From positions 2,294,001 to 2,358,000 of the forward strand of contig OY762936.1 of assembly GCA_963666935.1 (NCBI GenBank): a stretch of 64,000 bases of DNA, given 5' to 3'. Positions within the stretch are counted from its first letter, which is position 1; each line of letters starts with the position of its first letter. The translations under genes and the position numbers were made by a program. A model generated the notes under the pieces. That model was not told where the DNA came from. It ran no database searches and was given only the letters and a program-made list of their open reading frames with translations. This document shows, piece after piece, positions 1-9,320 of the stretch. The stretch is from G963666935 sp963666935 (GTDB lineage: Bacteria; Bacillota; Clostridia; Christensenellales; CAG-138).

Positions 1-3000
1 TCTCGTACAGGGTATATCCGTCCGTATTGTCGATATTTGTAGCCGGCGTAGTATTCAGCGAAACGCCTGCGCGGCTGTAGCTCACCGTCCAGCCGTCGTA
101 ATTGCTGGAGGCGTTGTAGATGCCATTGAACGCCGGCGTCAGCGCACCGTACGAGGAATCCGCATCGGAAACGTAGACGTAGCAGGAATACCCATCGTCT
201 CCCGACCTCGCTGCCTGCGGCATCAGGTTATCCAGACGCACCTTCGCCGCCGAATCGTAACCAAGATCGTCGCGGTAGTAATACCAGTAGTAATACCGTC
301 TGTAGTTGTGGACGCTGAGAACACCGATGGCGCCTTGGTGATCGGGCTCTGCTATCTCCGGCCAGTCACCAAAGTGATCGAGATCGATGAGCGCCGGGAA
401 AGGATAGACTGCAAGGTTTGGGTCGAAGGCATGCGAGGTTTCAGCAGTTGCGCTGCCCCATTCACTTCCCAGCGCGATGCTCTGCATCTGCGACAGCATC
501 CTTGCAGTTCCGTTGGTGGCGCCGCTGGCACCCACGTTATAACCTGCGCTGTCTGCACTTTCCGCCTCATAGGCCCAATAGCAATTGGTAGCCGCCGCGC
601 TGCCAAAGCCCGAGATGAGGGTAATGCTGGTATCGGAAGCCAATGAGAGCGTATAGCAGTCCGTGGCATATCCTTCGTTCGCAAAGCCCACCGTTCCGCT
701 GGCCGTTACGGTGCCGGCCGCGTAGCAATCCGTGGCGGGGGCGCCCATGTTGCCCGCGCTCATGGCAAATCCATAGGCCGTGCCGTCGCTTCCCGCCGTA
801 ACCGCGCAGTTCGCGTAACTACGGAGCGTATTGCCCGCGGTTAACGCAAAGCCTGCGGCGCGAGTGGTGCCGCTGACCGTGCCCACAGCAAAGCTATCGC
901 TGATCTCACCGGAATTGACATAGGCAAACCCGGAGGCTTCTGCGCTCTGCACCAGCATATTGCTATAGCCCAGCAGCGCGTAATTCGCGGTTTTTAAACC
1001 CGGCGCCGCATAGCATCCGCTGATTTCGCCGTCGGATCCGTTTTCATAGGCGAATCCAGCCGCGTATTGTGTGGCGGTGACGCTGCTGTCCGTTACAGAG
1101 CAGCTTGTAACATCGCCGTTGTTCGTATAGATAAATCCTGCCGCATTTTCGGAGGAGGTCAGTGTGGATCCCCGCACGCTGCAGCCGGTCACCACACCGT
1201 TATTCACGTTGGCAAACAGCCCGACGTTGTTCATCTCCACCGCGGAGCCGCTGACAGCGAGGTCCGTTACTGTGCCTGCATTGGTACCCAGAAGTGGCTG
1301 CCTTAGCCCGCTGACGCTGTTGTCGTTCCCATCGTAGGTATAATCGCTGTTCAGGTTGACAAGCCCCACCGAAGCAGGATTTGACACCAGTTGATCGGAG
1401 ATCTCCACATTGTGGGTCTGGTTGAAGAAAATGGTCTGGTCGCTGAAATGAGGGTTGATCACCGACTCGATATTCATAAACTGCTGCGCTGTACGCACCT
1501 GCAGTGGGTCAGCGGCCGTGGAAAGCACACTGCTTGTCCCGCTGATTGCCGCCGCGAAAGCCGTTTGCACGTAGAAGGTATCGTCCGCCACCCCACCCAC
1601 GGTTACATCCACTTGGGTGCCGGTAAGGATGCTTTGCAGCTGCGCGTTGGCTGGATCAGTCAGGGGATAAAGCAGCATCCCAGACAGTTCGATGGGTATG
1701 CTCATGACGTACGAGGATACTGCTTCGCTTTCGCCGCCCGCAATGGAGAAGCGTATGCCTGATAAGCCACCGTTGGTCATAAAGCCGTATCCGGCAGACT
1801 CGATGGACTTTTCGTTGGCTACATCCAGGGTGTTGCCGTCCGGGGAGTACAGACCGAAAGTCCCGTCCGTATAGAGCTCGTAATAGACGAAGGAGCGAGA
1901 GACAGGCCAATCGCCGTAATGGATATAAGCATCATCTGCCCCAACGACCACGGCAGGGAAGGGGAATGCCATGTCATATTCCGTCCAGGGATGGCTGTTG
2001 GCAGTGTTGGCGCGGCCAAAGGCGTCGCTTAGCGCGGCCTCTTCATTAAGCCCCGCCAGACCGGAGAAACTCAATGCGGTAGAGGTACCAAGGTCGCTGA
2101 CGGTCACCTTAACCGTGTCCTGTAAATAGTAGCAGTTCGTGGTGGCCTGAGAATCCATATAGTGCGCACCGTCGTTGAAGACCCCGTCCCCCGTAATGGC
2201 GTAATAGCGCGTATTGTATGTGCTGGTGGTAGCGCCTACATCGCAATAGGAATAGCAGCTGGAGATTGTAGAATCCCGGTGGTACCACTGCGTATAAATG
2301 GTATTCAATTCGCCGGCGATGCCACCGATGCTGGGGTTGGACACGGTGCCAGTAATTTGCAGGTTGCCGCCCGCATAGCAGTCGGAAATGGTCTGCATGT
2401 TGGAACCCACCAAGCCGCCCACCGCCACATAGCCGGTGCAGCGGGTGGAGAACTCCGCTTGCGCCAGATTGCCGACTGCACTGCAGTTCCGAATGGTGCC
2501 CATATTGTAGCCCACCAGCCCGCCCACGGAGCAGTTCTGCCCGGAAGTCCCGGTGCTGAAAAGCACAGTATAGCCGGAAACCGCGCAGTTCACCACGTTC
2601 GTGCGGATATTAGACGTTTCAGCGTATACAAGGCCCAGCAGCGCGCCGGTGCCCGGTGACCGGTACCCATCGTTGAAGTAGTTGCGGATATACCCATAGG
2701 TACTGCTGTTGGGGTTCGTCTCCATGATGATATTGGTCAGCGTGGCCTTCTCAATCTCGCCAAAGAGACCGAGGAACTGGTAATTGGAGGCCTCGATGCG
2801 GAAGTCGATGACCTTGTGACCCTGGCCATTATAGACGTTTTGGAAGTTGTCCGAATAATAGTTGCCGTGATCCTCTTCCGCCTCTGCGCCGGAACGGCCG
2901 ATGGGCTTGTTCCGGTATGGATTGGAAGCAGAAGTGTCCATAAGGTTGAATGTCACGCCGCAATAAGTCTGTACATATGAGCTGAAGTTGATATCCGTTT

Positions 3001-5818
3001 CCTGCAGGAAGGTGACGACACTCAACCCACTGTTGGAAGGATTCCAGTAATAGAAATACCGGCCCAGGTCGTTGATCTGTCGTGCAGAGCGCACGTAAAT
3101 GGTGCTGGGGTCATTGAAATTGATCTGGGCATCCGGATCTTCGGGATTCGGATTGATGGCGTTCTTGGAAAAGTGTGGGTTGTAGTAGAAAGTATACGCC
3201 TCCAGCGCGGGCGTGCCTTCCGGGCTCTGCCCATCGGCATAGCCGTCTGTCACCACCAACTCGTCAAAGAAGGATCCCTTCACGTCCCGATTGGTTTGTT
3301 GCAGGGCGAAGGGCAATTGATATAGGTAAAGATAGCTCACGGTGAGCTCGTCGCCATCGGTGTGCGTAAACGTGACGTTGGCCGGTTTGGCCAGCAGCAC
3401 AAAACTGTTGGTATCGGGCGTAGAGGAAAGCGTAAGCGCATGTGTGCTGCTGTCGTTGAGGCTATATTTGAAGCTCACGAGGTCGTATATGCTCATGAGC
3501 GCATAGCCGTCCTCAATGCAAGTTTCATCCCGAAGGGAATCGAGCTTCCAATTGTTTGCGTCGTTATCCTCGCCTTCCATGCTGGTCTCGCAATAGAAGC
3601 CGTAAGACTCGTCCGCGTATTTCTCGTAATAGACCAGCGAGGCCTGAATGGTATACTGCTCTGGCCAATCGCCGTAATGCTCCGCACACACCGGTTCAAA
3701 GGGGAAGGCGACCCCGGATAGCAAACCGCGGTATGGGTGACTCTTGCCCACCGTGAGATTCGTGCTAGTGGCATACCAGTTTTCTGCATTGCTCAGCGAC
3801 GTGTATCGCGTGGGGGTACCGTAGCCATTGTTCAGGCTGTCCGCGTCGTTATATTTGTTTTGATAGAGGTACCGGCATCCGGCACAGTTCACCGAGGCGG
3901 AAGACGCTCCAATCAGCCCGCCGGAATTAGTGGGTACTGCGCCGCCGGCAGTACTGATTTTGCCATAAGAAGAAGATCGGGTTACGTCTGCATTGCCCGT
4001 GACTCTGCCGATCAATCCACCCGCATAGCCGGCGGCCACCACATCAGAAGTGGAATAGCACAAGTCAATTTCCGCAGTCGCTTTGGCTCTGCCAATCAAC
4101 CCGCCGATGTAGGAGGTCCCGTATATGCTGCCGGAGGAATAGCTGTTTTGTATCAGGGCGTCGCCGCATTCCCCTACAAGCCCGCCTGTGGTGGTAGAAC
4201 CGTGAACATTGATAGCCGCAAAGGAATTGTTGATGATGATGGACTTGGTAACGGAACCGAAGAGGCCGCCTCCGTTGCCGTTTTGAGAGGTCACGGTATA
4301 GGTGGCCTGGCGCTGCTCCATCATATTTTCATACCCGGTCGCTGTCTGATTGATATACAGCGTGCCTTCCGCGTCCTGCGTGGATAGATAGATGCCGCAG
4401 TCTGTCACCGAGCCGTCTCCTCGGATGCTACCCGCCAGCGCGCCGGTATCGCCGGTGCCCAAAACCACGGGATCTACGATTCGGAGATTACGAAAACTCA
4501 CTTCCCATACATCGGCAAACAGGCCGGTGTCTCCTGTGGCAGTAATCACAAAGTTGCTCAGGGTATAATAGCCGCCGTCCACGGTGGTGCCGTTTGTCAG
4601 CAGGTCGTCGTTTTCAATGGGCGGAAAATTAGTCAGCGGACCGGTTGCTGCCGTATCATACACGGGAGCCGCACCGTCGAAATTCCAATTATAATTCGCA
4701 TCGTCGGCAAAGTCGATGTTGCGGATCTGCGCAATGGTAGCAGTGCCGGACGAATGAGCATAAATGGAGCTTCGTAAATTATTCAAATGGCGCACGTAGG
4801 CAACCTCGATAGTGTTGTCCCGTTTGGATGCAAAGAGGCTGTTGACCGTAGCGGTGGTTTCATTGGTATAGGAATAGATGGAATACTTGAAATCACACGA
4901 CACCGTAATTGTCAGGTCATCCCCGGGGGCCAATGTTCCATCGGAACCTTCGGCGCAACGGGCGCTGTCGTAAGCAAACCCTGTGCTTCCGGCGGCGATA
5001 TCCGCAAAGTGATATCCGTCCTCCATGCTATCCAACAGCACATAAGTCGAACCATAATTGCCGGAAATCGTGAGATCCGCGCCGTTCAATTGCTGCGTAA
5101 ATGCTGTGCCGTCGCTATCTGCAATGGTGACATAAATATCCAGATTGCTCAGATAAGGGAAGACCTCCGTAATCCAATAGGATATCTTCAGATAAAGCTC
5201 TTCCTTGTTGACAACGGTAAGCGTCTGGCCCAGCCCTGTATCCACAGAAAGTGAGGTATCTAGGGAGCCGTTGTAATAGCCCGCCATGTATGAAATGCGT
5301 TCCGCCTTGGTCCGGGTCTGTAAATCGTGGATGTCAAAATCGGATGAAATCAGGTAAGCAATGGGCTGATCCGCATAAAACACGCTGTAGACATCCCCGG
5401 TTAGCGGGTTCAACTCTACAATGTAGTAACCGCCCGCACCGCTTTTCACAATGCCTTGGCTCGCAAGAAACTCGACGGCATCCCCGTCATTCGCAGTCAC
5501 ATAGTAGAGTTCCTTCCAGTTTTCGTCGCCGCCATCATAGTCAACAGGGCAATAATCCTCGCCCAAAGTGCCCAGCTTGCGGTCCGTATAGTTGGTGGCA
5601 AGCTCCTGGCGAAAGTCCGACAATTCGCTGGAAGCTTTCATGGCCACGAGGCGGTTTTGCATCTCAACATAGATCTCGCGGGCATAGCCGTCCATCTCTG
5701 TTATTTTCAGGTTTCGAATCAAGCCAAACAAAGCAGGGATACCAAACGCAAGAAAAACCACCGTGATGGCCACTACGATCAGCATCTCCATCAGAGAAAA
5801 GCCGCTATTCTTTCTCAT
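1..5818 (-). CDS. Giant prepilin-type, GLUG-repeat surface protein (3' end outside window)
   Basis: One uninterrupted minus-strand frame runs from an ATG at 5818 past the left edge, giving at least 1939 residues. The N-terminus (RKNSG|FSLMEMLIVVAIT) is a type IV prepilin/pseudopilin leader: basic residues, a G|F cleavage site, Glu at +5, then a hydrophobic helix. The rest is extracellular and has GLUG-type GG(L/I)(V/I/F)G repeats in clusters near residues 456-640 and 1056-1170, with many Ser/Thr/Asn/Tyr residues. A second module, H-P-(Y/W) ... FPFP ... H(Y/F)GDWP ... YYExY, recurs near residues 717, 1303 and 1819, so the ectodomain looks built from repeats of about 500-590 residues. An in-frame ATG at 5854 could add 12 residues; neither start has an ideal ribosome site. 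Likely a secreted or envelope-attached adhesin or pseudopilin-like protein. Function and partners are not visible. Confidence 0.88.
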   Translation of the reverse strand, partial: MRKNSGFSLMEMLIVVAITVVFLAFGIPALFGLIRNLKITEMDGYAREIYVEMQNRLVAMKASSELSDFRQELATNYTDRKLGTLGEDYCPVDYDGGDENWKELYYVTANDGDAVEFLASQGIVKSGAGGYYIVELNPLTGDVYSVFYADQPIAYLISSDFDIHDLQTRTKAERISYMAGYYNGSLDTSLSVDTGLGQTLTVVNKEELYLKISYWITEVFPYLSNLDIYVTIADSDGTAFTQQLNGADLTISGNYGSTYVLLDSMEDGYHFADIAAGSTGFAYDSARCAEGSDGTLAPGDDLTITVSCDFKYSIYSYTNETTATVNSLFASKRDNTIEVAYVRHLNNLRSSIYAHSSGTATIAQIRNIDFADDANYNWNFDGAAPVYDTAATGPLTNFPPIENDDLLTNGTTVDGGYYTLSNFVITATGDTGLFADVWEVSFRNLRIVDPVVLGTGDTGALAGSIRGDGSVTDCGIYLSTQDAEGTLYINQTATGYENMMEQRQATYTVTSQNGNGGGLFGSVTKSIIINNSFAAINVHGSTTTGGLVGECGDALIQNSYSSGSIYGTSYIGGLIGRAKATAEIDLCYSTSDVVAAGYAGGLIGRVTGNADVTRSSSYGKISTAGGAVPTNSGGLIGASSASVNCAGCRYLYQNKYNDADSLNNGYGTPTRYTSLSNAENWYATSTNLTVGKSHPYRGLLSGVAFPFEPVCAEHYGDWPEQYTIQASLVYYEKYADESYGFYCETSMEGEDNDANNWKLDSLRDETCIEDGYALMSIYDLVSFKYSLNDSSTHALTLSSTPDTNSFVLLAKPANVTFTHTDGDELTVSYLYLYQLPFALQQTNRDVKGSFFDELVVTDGYADGQSPEGTPALEAYTFYYNPHFSKNAINPNPEDPDAQINFNDPSTIYVRSARQINDLGRYFYYWNPSNSGLSVVTFLQETDINFSSYVQTYCGVTFNLMDTSASNPYRNKPIGRSGAEAEEDHGNYYSDNFQNVYNGQGHKVIDFRIEASNYQFLGLFGEIEKATLTNIIMETNPNSSTYGYIRNYFNDGYRSPGTGALLGLVYAETSNIRTNVVNCAVSGYTVLFSTGTSGQNCSVGGLVGYNMGTIRNCSAVGNLAQAEFSTRCTGYVAVGGLVGSNMQTISDCYAGGNLQITGTVSNPSIGGIAGELNTIYTQWYHRDSTISSCYSYCDVGATTSTYNTRYYAITGDGVFNDGAHYMDSQATTNCYYLQDTVKVTVSDLGTSTALSFSGLAGLNEEAALSDAFGRANTANSHPWTEYDMAFPFPAVVVGADDAYIHYGDWPVSRSFVYYELYTDGTFGLYSPDGNTLDVANEKSIESAGYGFMTNGGLSGIRFSIAGGESEAVSSYVMSIPIELSGMLLYPLTDPANAQLQSILTGTQVDVTVGGVADDTFYVQTAFAAAISGTSSVLSTAADPLQVRTAQQFMNIESVINPHFSDQTIFFNQTHNVEISDQLVSNPASVGLVNLNSDYTYDGNDNSVSGLRQPLLGTNAGTVTDLAVSGSAVEMNNVGLFANVNNGVVTGCSVRGSTLTSSENAAGFIYTNNGDVTSCSVTDSSVTATQYAAGFAYENGSDGEISGCYAAPGLKTANYALLGYSNMLVQSAEASGFAYVNSGEISDSFAVGTVSGTTRAAGFALTAGNTLRSYANCAVTAGSDGTAYGFAMSAGNMGAPATDCYAAGTVTASGTVGFANEGYATDCYTLSLASDTSITLISGFGSAAATNCYWAYEAESADSAGYNVGASGATNGTARMLSQMQSIALGSEWGSATAETSHAFDPNLAVYPFPALIDLDHFGDWPEIAEPDHQGAIGVLSVHNYRRYYYWYYYRDDLGYDSAAKVRLDNLMPQAARSGDDGYSCYVYVSDADSSYGALTPAFNGIYNASSNYDGWTVSYSRAGVSLNTTPATNIDNTDGYTLYE

Positions 5819-6095
5819 TTTTTGTCTGCAGGCCCTTTTAATGATATCCTCCATCCGACACGCATAGGAAGCCTTCCCACATGCTATATCGTTGCATATT
5901 TACATAAAAATTGGACTTCCCGGGCGCTCATGTCATTCCAAACGGATATTATTACATTCGTTCCCCATCTTACATGATATAATTACATTTATTTTAAGCT
6001 TTTCGGTATTTTTTGTCAATCCAAACTAAGCTGATCGCTCAAGATATTGTGTATAAGAATTCTGCAGTTACAATTCATGTTTATCAAATAATATA
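5819..6095. other. Intergenic region upstream of the GLUG protein
   Basis: AT-rich non-coding stretch holding the 5' leader of the GLUG protein. A 16-codon minus-strand ORF (5815-5865) ends by overlapping the ATG at 5818 as ATGA and could couple translation, but it lies in the same leader as the alternative in-frame start at 5854. I see no convincing promoter. Confidence 0.4.
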
Positions 6096-6122
6096 AAATG
6101 CCACCCATTTCGGGTGGCATTT
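6096..6122 (-). terminator. Intrinsic terminator of hppA
   Basis: Perfect 11-bp inverted repeat (arms 6096-6106 and 6112-6122, core GCCACCC/GGGTGGC) with a 5-base loop, followed on the minus strand by a T-rich run. It lies 14 bases after the hppA stop. Confidence 0.85.
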
Positions 6123-6136
6123 AAACTCTTTGCTAA

Positions 6137-8122
6137 TTACATTAACAATCCGCCAATTTTGACGAATATGGGAGCAAATACCAGCGCCACCACAGACATC
6201 AGCTTAATGAGGATGTTGATGGACGGACCGGAGGTATCCTTAAAGGGATCGCCAACAGTATCTCCCACAATGGTAGCCTTGTGAGTATCGCTTCCTTTAC
6301 CACCGTTCACGCCGCCTTCCACGTATTTCTTGGCGTTGTCCCAGGCGCCGCCTGAGTTGCTCATGAAGATGGCCAGTAGCACGCCGGTAACCGTGGCGCC
6401 GCAGAGCATGCCGCCCAAGGCAACCGTTCCGAACAGGATGCCCACAGTCAGAGGAACTGCGATTGCAAGGATACCAGGGATGATCATCTCGCGAAGCGCC
6501 GCGCTGGTGGAAATTGCCACACAGGTCTTGTAATCCGGATCAGTCTCACCTGTGAGGATTCCGGGAATCTCCCTGAATTGGCGGCGTACTTCCTCCACCA
6601 TTTTATGCGCCGCGTTGGAAACCGATTCCATAGTGAGAGCGGAGAAAAGGAAGGGCAGCATCGCACCCACAAACAACCCGGCAATTACGATGGGCTGGAG
6701 CAAATCAATGGAGGTAAGTTGAACCACCTGAGCATATGAAATCAGCAGCGCCAGTGCGGTGAGCGCGGCGGAACCGATCGCGAATCCTTTTCCGATGGCG
6801 GCCGTGGTGTTGCCCACAGCGTCCAGCTTGTCGGTAACCTTTCGAACAGATTCGGGCAGTTTGGACATTTCGGCAATGCCGCCGGCATTGTCCGCAATGG
6901 GGCCGTAAGCGTCTACCGCCACGATGGTTCCCGTGGTAGAAAGCATACCAACTGCAGCCAGTGCCACGCCGTAGAGGCCAGCCACATAATAGGAAATCAG
7001 AATGCCGCCCGCAATCAGAAGCACAGGCAGGCAGGTGGATCTCATGCCCACCGCAAGACCAGAGATGATGGTGGTGGCGCTTCCCGTCTGCGCCTGTTGC
7101 GCAATCTTCCGCACGGGCTTATAGGATTCGGACGTAAAATATTCGGTAATGACGCCGATGAGAATTCCGACCACCAAACCCGCAATAATGGCAACCGCTG
7201 CCTTGTAGTTGTCGAAGGCAATCTTGCTCAGAATGATGGAGCCGATCATAACCAACCCGCCCGCCACATACGTGCCGGTGTTGAGCGCCTTGCGGGGATC
7301 CGGGCTCTTGCTGGTCTTTACAATGAACGTGCTTATGATGGAAGCACAAATGCCGATGGCTGCAATGTACAACGGGAACATGGCGCCCGTCTTTTGGAAG
7401 AAAATCGTGCCCAGCGTGATGGCCGAAATAATGGAGCCCACATAGGATTCAAACAGGTCGGCGCCCATGCCAGCCACGTCGCCTACGTTGTCGCCCACAT
7501 TATCCGCGATGGTGGCGGGATTGCGGGGATCGTCCTCAGGAATGTCGCGTTCCACTTTCCCAACCAGATCCGCGCCCACGTCTGCAGCCTTGGTGTAGAC
7601 GCCGCCGCCAACTCTGGCGAACAGTGCCACGGAGGAGGCACCCAGGCTGAATCCGAAGAGAATGTTCGAATTGCCGGTGAGAATATAGATCAGCGCGCTG
7701 CCGAACAGGCCCAAGCCGACTACGCACAGACCCATGACCGCGCCGCCGGAAAATGCCACGGACAGCGCCTTACTGAGCCCGGACTCCATTGCAGCGTTGG
7801 TAGTACGCACATTTGCCTTGGTGGCCACGTTCATGCCGCAGTACCCCGCAAGCACGGAGAAACCCGCGCCAACCAGGAAACATCCCGCAGTCATCCAGTT
7901 GTCAAGGCCAAAGCCCAGTGACAAAAATACAACAATGATGAAGGCAATCAGGATTTTGTACTGTGCAGACAGAAACGCCTTCGCGCCGCTGTGGATCGCA
8001 TTGGCAACCTGCTGCATCTTCTCATTGCCGACTGGTTTGCTTGCAACGTTTTTCGCCACGATCAGCGCGACAATCAGCGCGAGCAAGCCCGAAACGGGTA
8101 TCATCCAGTTTAATGATTCCAT
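6137..8122 (-). CDS. hppA: Membrane-bound ion-translocating pyrophosphatase (K+-dependent type)
   Basis: A 661-residue polytopic membrane protein, the family's usual length. It hydrolyses pyrophosphate in the cytoplasm and pumps H+ or Na+ outward. The substrate-site signature DVGADLVGKVE, followed by acidic D-rich repeats (DNVGDNVGDVAGMGADLFE), lies around residues 175-225, and a second Asp-rich Mg-PPi segment is near the C-terminus. In the motif GNTTAAIGKG (about residue 437) the position that is Lys in K+-independent enzymes is Ala and three residues later is Gly, which is the K+-dependent pattern. Whether it pumps H+ or Na+ cannot be decided by eye. The gene is monocistronic, with its own consensus promoter, an attenuator-like leader and a terminator. 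It fits with the PPi-type phosphofructokinase encoded at 31.5-32.8 kb. Confidence 0.97.
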   Translation of the reverse strand: MESLNWMIPVSGLLALIVALIVAKNVASKPVGNEKMQQVANAIHSGAKAFLSAQYKILIAFIIVVFLSLGFGLDNWMTAGCFLVGAGFSVLAGYCGMNVATKANVRTTNAAMESGLSKALSVAFSGGAVMGLCVVGLGLFGSALIYILTGNSNILFGFSLGASSVALFARVGGGVYTKAADVGADLVGKVERDIPEDDPRNPATIADNVGDNVGDVAGMGADLFESYVGSIISAITLGTIFFQKTGAMFPLYIAAIGICASIISTFIVKTSKSPDPRKALNTGTYVAGGLVMIGSIILSKIAFDNYKAAVAIIAGLVVGILIGVITEYFTSESYKPVRKIAQQAQTGSATTIISGLAVGMRSTCLPVLLIAGGILISYYVAGLYGVALAAVGMLSTTGTIVAVDAYGPIADNAGGIAEMSKLPESVRKVTDKLDAVGNTTAAIGKGFAIGSAALTALALLISYAQVVQLTSIDLLQPIVIAGLFVGAMLPFLFSALTMESVSNAAHKMVEEVRRQFREIPGILTGETDPDYKTCVAISTSAALREMIIPGILAIAVPLTVGILFGTVALGGMLCGATVTGVLLAIFMSNSGGAWDNAKKYVEGGVNGGKGSDTHKATIVGDTVGDPFKDTSGPSINILIKLMSVVALVFAPIFVKIGGLLM

Positions 8123-8207
8123 ATTCTGCTGTTCTCCTAATATATAAAAATTTTTTAAAACGTATTAACTGGTGCCAGATCCTAATCCCCGGTCACCTTC
8201 AGTCCGC

Positions 8208-8290
8208 AAAAAAAGCGCAATCCCCTTTGCATTGCGGCTTTTCTCCTGTGGGAAACGCAATCACTTATATTGCGACTCTATTCGTCCCAC
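8208..8290 (-). promoter_or_regulatory. Attenuator/riboswitch-like leader of hppA
   Basis: On the minus strand the leader carries CGCAAT (8269-8274), ATTGCG (8256-8261), CGCAAT (8231-8236) and ATTGCG (8216-8221). Segments 1:2 and 3:4 can pair, the latter forming a hairpin followed by seven T (8208-8214), i.e. an intrinsic terminator. Alternatively 2:3 can pair as an antiterminator. An outer stem GTGGGA/TCCCAC (8285-8290 with 8248-8253) encloses the first hairpin. This is the architecture of a transcription attenuator. I could not match it to a known riboswitch class. Confidence 0.65.
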
Positions 8291-8300
8291 GCAGTAAAGT

Positions 8301-8329
8301 ATTATAGCATTTTGTATACAGTGTGTCAA
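8301..8329 (-). promoter_or_regulatory. Sigma-A promoter of hppA
   Basis: Perfect -35 TTGACA (8324-8329) and -10 TATAAT (8301-8306) on the minus strand with a 17-bp spacer, just upstream of the attenuator hairpins. Confidence 0.92.
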
Positions 8330-8348
8330 CAGGATGAAACCAATGTTT

Positions 8349-9320
8349 TCATTTCTGTGCGGCCTTTGCCGTCTTCACCAGATAGTCCATGGCCTGCACA
8401 GGGAAGTTCCCAACTGCCGTCTCATTGGTGAGCATCAGCGATGCTGCGCCGTCCAGAACGGCGTTATAAATGTCGCTGACTTCCGCCCGGGTGGGTACGG
8501 CCCGCTCCAGCATGGAATGCAACAGTTGCGTCACCACCATGAAGGGTTTTCCTGCCGCCCGGCACTGCGCCGCAATCTCCTTCTGAAGCCCGGGTAGTTC
8601 CCAAAGGGGCCCAGCGTTACCCAAGTCTCCCCGGGCGATCACCACGTGATCGCAGGCATCCAGCAACTCCGGCAGCTTCTGTATGCCTTCCTTATTCTCA
8701 ATCTTGGCAAACATCTTGATATGCCCCGCACCTACCTCTTTGAGCGCGGCGCGCACCTCCTCTAAATCCTCGCGGTTACGCACGAAGGGCTGCATGACGG
8801 CCGTAACTCCCGCGTCTGCGGCCATCCGCAAGTTTTCCATATCCTCCTGCGTCAACGCCGGCAAATTTATGGGAAGCTCCGCAACCGCCAGGCTCTTGCG
8901 GGAGCAAAGAACTCCATCTCGCGCCACCTTACAGAGAACGCTCTGGTAATTTGCCTCCTCCACAATAAGCGAAATCGCCCCATCGTCCAATAATACCTCC
9001 ATGCCGGGCCGCAATGCTGTTAGAACGGGATCCGGCACCGGAATTCCGCCCCGGCCCAGCGTGACTGTGCCGCCTTCTTGGATGCAAATCGGATCGGTAA
9101 AATTTCCTATGCGCAGCTCCGGACCCTGCATGTCGATCAGCAGTTGCCCCTGCTTCCCAACCATGCGCTCCGCGGCCCTGTAATTCCTAAGCCATTGCGT
9201 GCACCGGGCCAACCCAGCATGAGAAAGATTGATCCGCATGCCGGTCATACCCGAATCAAAAAGCCGCGCCAGTGTCTCCGTATCCTGACAGGCGGGGCCA
9301 AACGTCCCATAAAAATCCAT
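8349..9320 (-). CDS. Short, divergent pyruvate-kinase-like protein
   Basis: A 323-residue protein aligned to pyruvate kinase but lacking the C-terminal allosteric domain (usual length about 470-590). Visible motifs are MRINLSHAG, DMQGPELRIG (in place of D-T-K-G-P-E-I-R), the active-site lysine segment FAKIENKEG, metal-binding ARGDLG, VTQLL and PTRAEVSDIYNAVLDGA, then TNETA in place of SGETA. The active-site Lys, Glu and Asp and the Thr of TQ are kept. The Thr and Lys of the TKGPE loop have become Met and Gln. It may be a minimal pyruvate kinase or a paralogue with another phosphotransfer role. Its ATG overlaps the stop of the upstream EamA gene (TAATG), so the two are translationally coupled. 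Confidence 0.8.
   Translation of the reverse strand: MDFYGTFGPACQDTETLARLFDSGMTGMRINLSHAGLARCTQWLRNYRAAERMVGKQGQLLIDMQGPELRIGNFTDPICIQEGGTVTLGRGGIPVPDPVLTALRPGMEVLLDDGAISLIVEEANYQSVLCKVARDGVLCSRKSLAVAELPINLPALTQEDMENLRMAADAGVTAVMQPFVRNREDLEEVRAALKEVGAGHIKMFAKIENKEGIQKLPELLDACDHVVIARGDLGNAGPLWELPGLQKEIAAQCRAAGKPFMVVTQLLHSMLERAVPTRAEVSDIYNAVLDGAASLMLTNETAVGNFPVQAMDYLVKTAKAAQK

Noticed and set aside
308..5977. Many plus- and minus-strand ORFs of 60-216 codons across the left 6 kb
   Set aside because: All lie out of frame with one uninterrupted minus-strand frame that has coherent repeats and a prepilin leader; they are shadows.
7097..7921. 274-codon plus-strand ORF inside hppA
   Set aside because: Antisense shadow of a certain gene; His/Ala/Gly-rich nonsense composition and no ribosome site.
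8208..8290. c-di-GMP (GEMM), fluoride or guanidine riboswitch upstream of hppA
   Set aside because: The conserved cores of those classes are not present; only the attenuator pairing logic is supported.
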